Under the pieces are notes generated by a model. That model saw only the letters and a program-made list of their open reading frames with translations, did not search any database and was not told the origin of the DNA. The position numbers and the translations under genes were made by a program. From Microvirga arsenatis (GTDB lineage: Bacteria; Pseudomonadota; Alphaproteobacteria; Rhizobiales; Beijerinckiaceae), in NCBI RefSeq assembly GCF_009910705.1, contig NZ_JAAAXJ010000002.1:62001-126000 (forward strand): DNA of 64,000 nt, read 5' to 3'. This document shows positions 59,778-64,000 of the stretch, one piece after another (the stretch's first letter is position 1; every line of letters begins with the position of its first letter).

Positions 59778-60488
59778 GTGAAAGCGCTCGATCACGACGA
59801 TTATCACTACGATGAAAGCACGGCTCCGGTCGTGCAGTTCGAGAATGTGGGCGTGCGCTACGGCATGGGGCCCGAGGTCCTGCGCGACCTGACCTTCTCC
59901 ATCGAGCCCCATTCCTTCCAGTTCCTCACCGGCCCCTCGGGGGCGGGCAAGACCACCCTCCTGCGGCTGATCCTGCTCTCGGTCAGACCCACCCGCGGCC
60001 TGATCTCCCTCTTCGGCGAGGACGTCTCCCGGATCTCCAAGGACGAGCTCACGGGCGTACGCCGCCGCATGGGCGTGGTGTTCCAGGACTTCCGCCTGCT
60101 CGACCACCTGACGACCTATGAGAACGTGGCCCTGCCCCTGCGCGTGCAGGGCAAGGAGGAGGCGAGCTACCGGGCGGAAGTCGTCGAGCTCCTGCGCTGG
60201 GTGGGCCTGGGCGACCGCATGCACATGCTGCCGCCGGTGCTCTCGGGCGGCGAGAAGCAGCGCGCGGCCATCGCCCGGGCGCTGATCGTACGCCCCGACC
60301 TGCTGCTCGCCGACGAGCCCACCGGCAACGTGGACCCCTCCCTCGCCCGCCGCTTGCTCCGCCTGTTCATCGAGCTCAACCGGCTCGGCACCTCCGTGGT
60401 GATCGCCACCCACGATTTCAGCCTCATGGACCAGCTCGACGTGCGCCGCCTCGTGCTCGGCGACGGGCAGCTGCACATCGACGGGTGA
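59778..60488 (+). CDS. ftsE: Cell division ATP-binding protein FtsE
   Basis: This 236-residue ABC ATPase pairs with FtsX to control peptidoglycan hydrolysis at the septum. Walker A is GPSGAGKTT, the signature LSGGEKQRAAIARALI, and Walker B LLADEPTGNVD, with the FtsE-typical FQDFRLLDHLTTYENVALPL. A longer N-terminal tail (about 18 residues) precedes the core. Start is the GTG at 59778. The ftsX ATG follows four bases after the stop. Confidence 0.95.
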   Translation: MKALDHDDYHYDESTAPVVQFENVGVRYGMGPEVLRDLTFSIEPHSFQFLTGPSGAGKTTLLRLILLSVRPTRGLISLFGEDVSRISKDELTGVRRRMGVVFQDFRLLDHLTTYENVALPLRVQGKEEASYRAEVVELLRWVGLGDRMHMLPPVLSGGEKQRAAIARALIVRPDLLLADEPTGNVDPSLARRLLRLFIELNRLGTSVVIATHDFSLMDQLDVRRLVLGDGQLHIDG

Positions 60489-60492
60489 ACCG

Positions 60493-61467
60493 ATGAGCGC
60501 CTCGCCCCAGCCCCGCGTGAGGAAGTCCGCTCCCCCCGAGGGGCAGAAGCGGCCCCTGCCCGCCTCGCTCAGCCGGAACGCGCCCCTCGTGCCGGTGGAT
60601 TCGGCCGGCGGCCAGGCGCTCGCGGCGGTGATCGCGATCCTCACCTTTCTGGCCGCCTTGTGCGCCGGCGGGGCGGAGCTCGTGGCGGCAAGCTCCGCCC
60701 AGTGGCGCTCCGAGATCGCCCGCGAGGTCACCATCCAGATCCGCCCCAACGCCCAGCGCTCCATCGACCAGGACGTGGAGCGGGCGGTGGCGCTGGCCCG
60801 CCAGGCCCCTGGCGTGGAGCAGGCCCAGGCCTTCTCGCGGGAGGAATCCGAGCGCCTGCTCGAGCCCTGGCTCGGGACCGGCCTCGACTTCAACGACCTG
60901 CCGGTGCCGCGCCTGATCGTGATCAAGATCAAGGAGGGCGCCAAGCCCGATTTCGGCCCCTTGCGGCAATCCCTGCAGCGGGAGGTGCCGGGGGCGACCC
61001 TCGACGACCATGCCCTGTGGGTGTCCAGGCTTTCGACCATGGCGAACACCATCATCGGCGTCGGCGTGCTCCTCACCGCCCTGGTTCTCGTCGCGGCGGG
61101 CCTTGCGGTGATCTTCGCCACCCGGGGCGCCATGGCCGGCAACCGGGAGGTGGTGGAGGTGCTGCACTTCGTCGGGGCCAACGACGACTTCATCGCCCGC
61201 GAGTTCCAGCGCCGCTTCTTCCGCCTGGGGCTTCGCGGCAGCGCCATCGGCGCCGCGGCGGCGCTCGCCTTGACCCTGCTCCTCGGGCTCGTCACCCGCT
61301 CCTGGCGGGCGAGCCCCACGGGCGACCAGATCGAGGCCCTGTTCGGCGCCTTCACGATCAGCTGGCGCGGCTATGCGGTCGTCGTGCTCATCGCGCTGCT
61401 CGTGGCCCTCGTCACGGGCATCGTGTCGCGCCTGACCGTGAGACGCTTTCTTAACGAAAATGGTTGA
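60493..61467 (+). CDS. ftsX: Cell division protein FtsX
   Basis: This 324-residue inner-membrane partner of FtsE has a long N-terminal cytoplasmic tail, a first membrane span (ALAAVIAILTFLAALCAGGA) and a large periplasmic loop (EVTIQIRPNAQRSIDQDVER). Three C-terminal spans follow (near 183-205, 250-270 and 290-310). FtsX passes the ATPase signal to periplasmic amidase activators. It is four bases after ftsE, and its stop overlaps the next start by one base. Confidence 0.93.
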   Translation: MSASPQPRVRKSAPPEGQKRPLPASLSRNAPLVPVDSAGGQALAAVIAILTFLAALCAGGAELVAASSAQWRSEIAREVTIQIRPNAQRSIDQDVERAVALARQAPGVEQAQAFSREESERLLEPWLGTGLDFNDLPVPRLIVIKIKEGAKPDFGPLRQSLQREVPGATLDDHALWVSRLSTMANTIIGVGVLLTALVLVAAGLAVIFATRGAMAGNREVVEVLHFVGANDDFIAREFQRRFFRLGLRGSAIGAAAALALTLLLGLVTRSWRASPTGDQIEALFGAFTISWRGYAVVVLIALLVALVTGIVSRLTVRRFLNENG

Positions 61468-62315
61468 TGGTGCGAGCCGATCGGGAAAGAGGGATTGCCT
61501 CTCCATTGCCGCATTCTCCATTATCCTCGTCCAGGATGACCTCGCGAACGCAGAGTTGGAGTGCGCCGGGCGCCATGGACACCACGGAAGCCGTCGGGTG
61601 GGGCTGGTCGATGCAGGATGCGCCTGAACGTCCTGTACACCGGTCCTGGACGAGGCGGCTGCTCGGCCTCGGCTTCTGGGCCGCCGCCGCGGCCCTGGTC
61701 GTCGGATTCCTGGGATTCTTAGGCTTCGTCTACAGCCTCGACCGCTTCGAGCAGCCGCCCGAGACCCGTGCGGACGGGATCGCCGTCATGACCGGCGGTG
61801 CGCAGCGGATCGGGGATGCCATCGACCTGCTGGCGAAGGGCTATGCCAAGCGTCTCCTGATCTCGGGCGTCAACGAGCGGACGAGCCGGGACCAGATCGC
61901 CGACCTCAACCCGGGCCAGCGCCGCCTGTTCGAGTGCTGCGTGGATCTCGACTACCGGGCCCGCAACACCATCGGGAACGCCATCGAGACCCGGCGCTGG
62001 GCCGAGAAGAACAGCTTCGACACCATCATCGTGGTGACCTCGAACTACCACATGCCGCGCACCCTGGTGGAGCTCGACCACGCCCTGCCGAACCTGCAGA
62101 AGATCCCCTATCCGGTCGCGGCGACCATCGACCCGCACGACTGGTGGCACAATCCCGCCGTGGCGCGGGTGGTGTTCACCGAGTATCTCAAGTTCCTGGC
62201 CGTGTGGGTGCGCACCCGCTTCGAGGGCGACCCGGAGCGCTCCTCCGTGGCCCACATCATCAGCGGCGGATCGCCGATCAAGAAGCAGCTGGTCGCCGAG
62301 CCCGTCTGGCGCTAG
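61467..62315 (+). CDS. YdcF/ElyC-like DUF218 membrane protein
   Basis: This protein of up to 282 residues has one membrane span (GFWAAAAALVVGFLGFLGFV, near residues 70-90) and a periplasmic DUF218 domain. That domain shows ADGIAVMTGGAQRIGDAIDL, AKRLLISGVNE, DYRARNTIGNAIETRRWAEK and VVTSNYHMPRTLVEL. Relatives (ElyC, SanA) act in envelope biogenesis. The start is unclear: ATGs at 61467, 61536, 61575 and 61608 are all in frame. I report the first, which overlaps ftsX, without strong ribosome-binding support. Confidence 0.85.
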   Translation: MVRADRERGIASPLPHSPLSSSRMTSRTQSWSAPGAMDTTEAVGWGWSMQDAPERPVHRSWTRRLLGLGFWAAAAALVVGFLGFLGFVYSLDRFEQPPETRADGIAVMTGGAQRIGDAIDLLAKGYAKRLLISGVNERTSRDQIADLNPGQRRLFECCVDLDYRARNTIGNAIETRRWAEKNSFDTIIVVTSNYHMPRTLVELDHALPNLQKIPYPVAATIDPHDWWHNPAVARVVFTEYLKFLAVWVRTRFEGDPERSSVAHIISGGSPIKKQLVAEPVWR

Positions 62316-62389
62316 CAGAGCCTCCTGAAACCTCTTATGGTGGCCGCCCGCGGAGCCCGTTGCTCCGCCTTTGCCTTTCTCAAGACGCC

Positions 62390-63157
62390 ATGCTGATCCT
62401 CCGCTCCCTGCTGTTCAACGTCGCCTTCTACGCCAACCTGATCCTGTGGCTGTTCCTGCTGATCCCAGGCCTCCTGGTGCCGCGTCGGATCTTCATGGAG
62501 CTGGTCAAGCTCTGGGGCCGCACGTCGATCTGGCTCCTGCGCGTCATCGCCGGCGTCAAGGTCGAGATCGCCGGCCGGGAGAAGATCCCGCCGGGCGGAG
62601 CCCTGGTGGCGGCCAAGCACCAGTCGTTCCTCGAAACCTTCGCCATCGTGACGATTCTCGACGATCCGACCTACATCCTGAAGCGGGAACTGATGTGGAT
62701 TCCGATCTTCGGCTGGCATCTCGCCAAGGCCCGTTGCGTGCCGGTGAACCGCAAGGCGGGATCGTTCGCGCTCGTGCAGATGACCCAGCGGGCCAAGGAG
62801 GAGGCCCAGCACGGACGCCAGATCATCATCTTTCCCGAAGGCACCCGTCGCCCGCCGGGCGCACCGCCGGCCTACAAGTACGGCGTGGCGCATCTCTACC
62901 AGAATCTCGGCTTTCCCTGCATCCCGATCGCCCTGAACGCCGGCCTTTTCTGGCCCCGCCGCCAGTTCATCCGCCGCCCCGGCACGGTGCGGATCGAGGT
63001 GCTCGACCCCATCCCGCCGGGCCTGCCGCGCGACGAGTTCTTCCAGAAGGTGCAGGCTGAGATCGAGGCGGCTTCGAACCGGCTTGATGAGCAGGGCCGG
63101 AGGGAACTCGGCCTCGTTCCTGCAACGGCTTCGGAGACCTCCCTGTCGAAGGCATAA
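62390..63157 (+). CDS. plsC: 1-acyl-sn-glycerol-3-phosphate acyltransferase
   Basis: This 255-residue acyltransferase makes phosphatidic acid from lysophosphatidic acid. An N-terminal hydrophobic segment anchors it to the membrane. The catalytic block reads AAKHQSFLETF, an H-x4-E variant of the usual H-x4-D, followed by CVPVNRKAGSF and the acceptor-binding FPEGTRR. Alphaproteobacterial enzymes often show this Glu. The C-terminal EVLDPIPPGLPRDEFF is also typical. It follows the DUF218 gene by 74 bases. Confidence 0.92.
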   Translation: MLILRSLLFNVAFYANLILWLFLLIPGLLVPRRIFMELVKLWGRTSIWLLRVIAGVKVEIAGREKIPPGGALVAAKHQSFLETFAIVTILDDPTYILKRELMWIPIFGWHLAKARCVPVNRKAGSFALVQMTQRAKEEAQHGRQIIIFPEGTRRPPGAPPAYKYGVAHLYQNLGFPCIPIALNAGLFWPRRQFIRRPGTVRIEVLDPIPPGLPRDEFFQKVQAEIEAASNRLDEQGRRELGLVPATASETSLSKA

Positions 63158-63173
63158 GAACGATCCCCTCCTG

Positions 63174-63261
63174 GTCATGGCCGGGCTTGTCCCGGCCATC
63201 CCGATGCTGTGGAGCGCGGCACCTTTCCAAGCGGGATCACCGGCACAAGGCCGGTGATGAC
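63174..63261 (-). repeat. A-type composite palindromic repeat, copy A3 (reverse)
   Basis: GTCATGGCCGGGCTTGTCCC then GGCCATCCCGAT, a spacer, and GCGGGATCACCGGCACAAGG then CCGGTGATGAC form the reverse complement of the A1/A2 layout. It lies just after plsC. Confidence 0.75.
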
Positions 63262-63373
63262 AGCGAGAAGGAGAACGTGTCCGATCACAGGTGCAAAAGC
63301 CCGCAAACTCAATCCCTGCCAAGCTTTCTACAACCTTGACGACTCACCCGGCCGTTCTTACATATAAGAACAT

Positions 63374-63808
63374 ATGGCGAACAAACGAACCATATCCTGG
63401 AACGCGGCCATGCGGGACCTCCGCAACGACCGGATGCGGAGGACAGGTGTGCGCGAGGAAAGGCTACGGGCGACCGCGGGGCTTCGCTCCACTTCCACCT
63501 TGAGTTCCTGGCGCGGCCGCTCGGGCCGGCGCTACATTGTGGGCGTGCAGCCGCTCAACGAGGCGGAGCTTCTCGAGGTGACGGATGCGGTGATCCTGGC
63601 CGTGCGCCGGGACCGGGACGGCACCGGCACGGTGATCGACGCCGCCATGGCGGCGTCCGAGCCCGCCGAGCAGAGCCGACTGCGCTGGCTCGCCAAGGCT
63701 CAAAGCCTCGGGGCCACGGAGCTCCACATCCACCGGCTGGCCGCCACGGAGGAGGACCGCCGCGCGATCTTCGAGGACCTGCGCGAGGACGAGACTCAGG
63801 CCTCCTGA
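63374..63808 (+). CDS. Hypothetical protein, 144 residues
   Basis: The protein has a basic N-terminal half (MANKRTISWNAAMRDLRNDR...) and an acidic C-terminal half (VTDAVILAVRRDRDGTG, then HRLAATEEDRRAIFEDLRED). I recognise no domain. TATA-rich sequence (TTACATATAAGAACATATGG) overlaps the start at 63374, unusual for this window and possibly promoter-related. The 3' end overlaps the convergent ChaC-like gene by 13 bases. Confidence 0.7.
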   Translation: MANKRTISWNAAMRDLRNDRMRRTGVREERLRATAGLRSTSTLSSWRGRSGRRYIVGVQPLNEAELLEVTDAVILAVRRDRDGTGTVIDAAMAASEPAEQSRLRWLAKAQSLGATELHIHRLAATEEDRRAIFEDLREDETQAS

Positions 63809-64000
63809 TCGAGCGCGTCCACGATCCTGTGCAGCAGGGGATCGACCACGTTCATGCCGACGAGGTGATCGTAGGTGTTGCGCACGTAGTCCGGGTTGCG
63901 CCCGGAAACGCCTTGCCCCTGGCGCACGAGCTTCAAGACCTGCTCGAACGAGAGACGGCCCGCATATTGTTTGTGGTAGCGGTCGACCACATAGGCGAGC
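63796..64000 (-). CDS. Gamma-glutamylcyclotransferase, ChaC-like, C-terminal part only
   Basis: About 68 C-terminal residues are visible; the N-terminus lies beyond the window. LAYVVDRYHKQYAGRLSFEQ, GQGVSGRNPDYVRNTYDHLV and GMNVVDPLLHRIVDAL match the end of ChaC-type enzymes, which cleave glutathione to 5-oxoproline and Cys-Gly. The catalytic Glu lies in the missing part and cannot be checked. Stop at 63796. Confidence 0.75.
   Translation of the reverse strand, partial: LAYVVDRYHKQYAGRLSFEQVLKLVRQGQGVSGRNPDYVRNTYDHLVGMNVVDPLLHRIVDALDQEA

Overview
This 64 kb window is a GC-rich, gene-dense chromosomal segment from an alphaproteobacterium, most likely a member of the Hyphomicrobiales close to Methylobacteriaceae (for example Microvirga). 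That placement is an inference. It rests on the phaR/phaA/phaB cluster, a DUF4167 gene downstream of lysC-ptsP-prfA-prmC, a grxC-nitrilase-DUF1178 row next to ubiG, a CheY/CheZ pair, and general protein similarity. I found no rRNA, tRNA, CRISPR array, transposase, integrase or phage gene. Most of the window is chromosomal core with small accessory insertions.

Layout. 1-9.6 kb: a partial arylamine N-acetyltransferase, the polyhydroxybutyrate genes phaR (divergent) and phaA-phaB, a DMT exporter, a GNAT acetyltransferase, gloB with a divergent methyltransferase, accA and a lipoprotein L,D-transpeptidase. 9.7-18.5 kb: cheY-cheZ, an ABC-F ATPase, secA, a parvulin-type foldase and argJ. 18.5-28.7 kb: mutT, an EamA transporter, a thioesterase and iron-type alcohol dehydrogenase pair, DUF427, a methyltransferase, comF, grxC, a nitrilase-type hydrolase, DUF1178, a metallophosphoesterase, nhaA and ubiG. 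29-36.2 kb: lysC, ptsP, prfA, a fosX-type fosfomycin hydrolase, prmC and DUF4167. prfA, fosX and prmC overlap by a few bases and are probably translationally coupled.

From 36.3 to 42.6 kb an accessory block sits between DUF4167 and clpB: a 1,522-residue RTX repeat protein with its own predicted promoter, a frameshifted MOSC-domain gene and two small charged proteins. 42.8-55 kb holds clpB, a short hibernation-promoting factor, a DegP-like protease, a clan GH-A glycosidase, DUF4142, several small charged or membrane proteins, an orphan TRAP substrate-binding protein, an EamA transporter and a YihY-family membrane protein. 55-64 kb holds a Tat-exported 2',3'-cyclic nucleotide phosphodiesterase, a Cys/Met-metabolism PLP enzyme, tspO, hpt, ftsE-ftsX, a DUF218 protein, plsC, a small hypothetical gene and the C-terminal part of a ChaC-like gamma-glutamylcyclotransferase.

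Between genes there are dispersed palindromic repeats of at least three types. The clearest (type A) is an about 88-bp unit made of two hairpins joined by a long-range inverted repeat. Three full copies, one degenerate copy and one half copy are present. The items most worth following up are fosX inside the release-factor operon, the type A repeat family, the RTX protein with no visible type I secretion genes, and a set of 33-52 residue proteins that automated gene calling easily misses.
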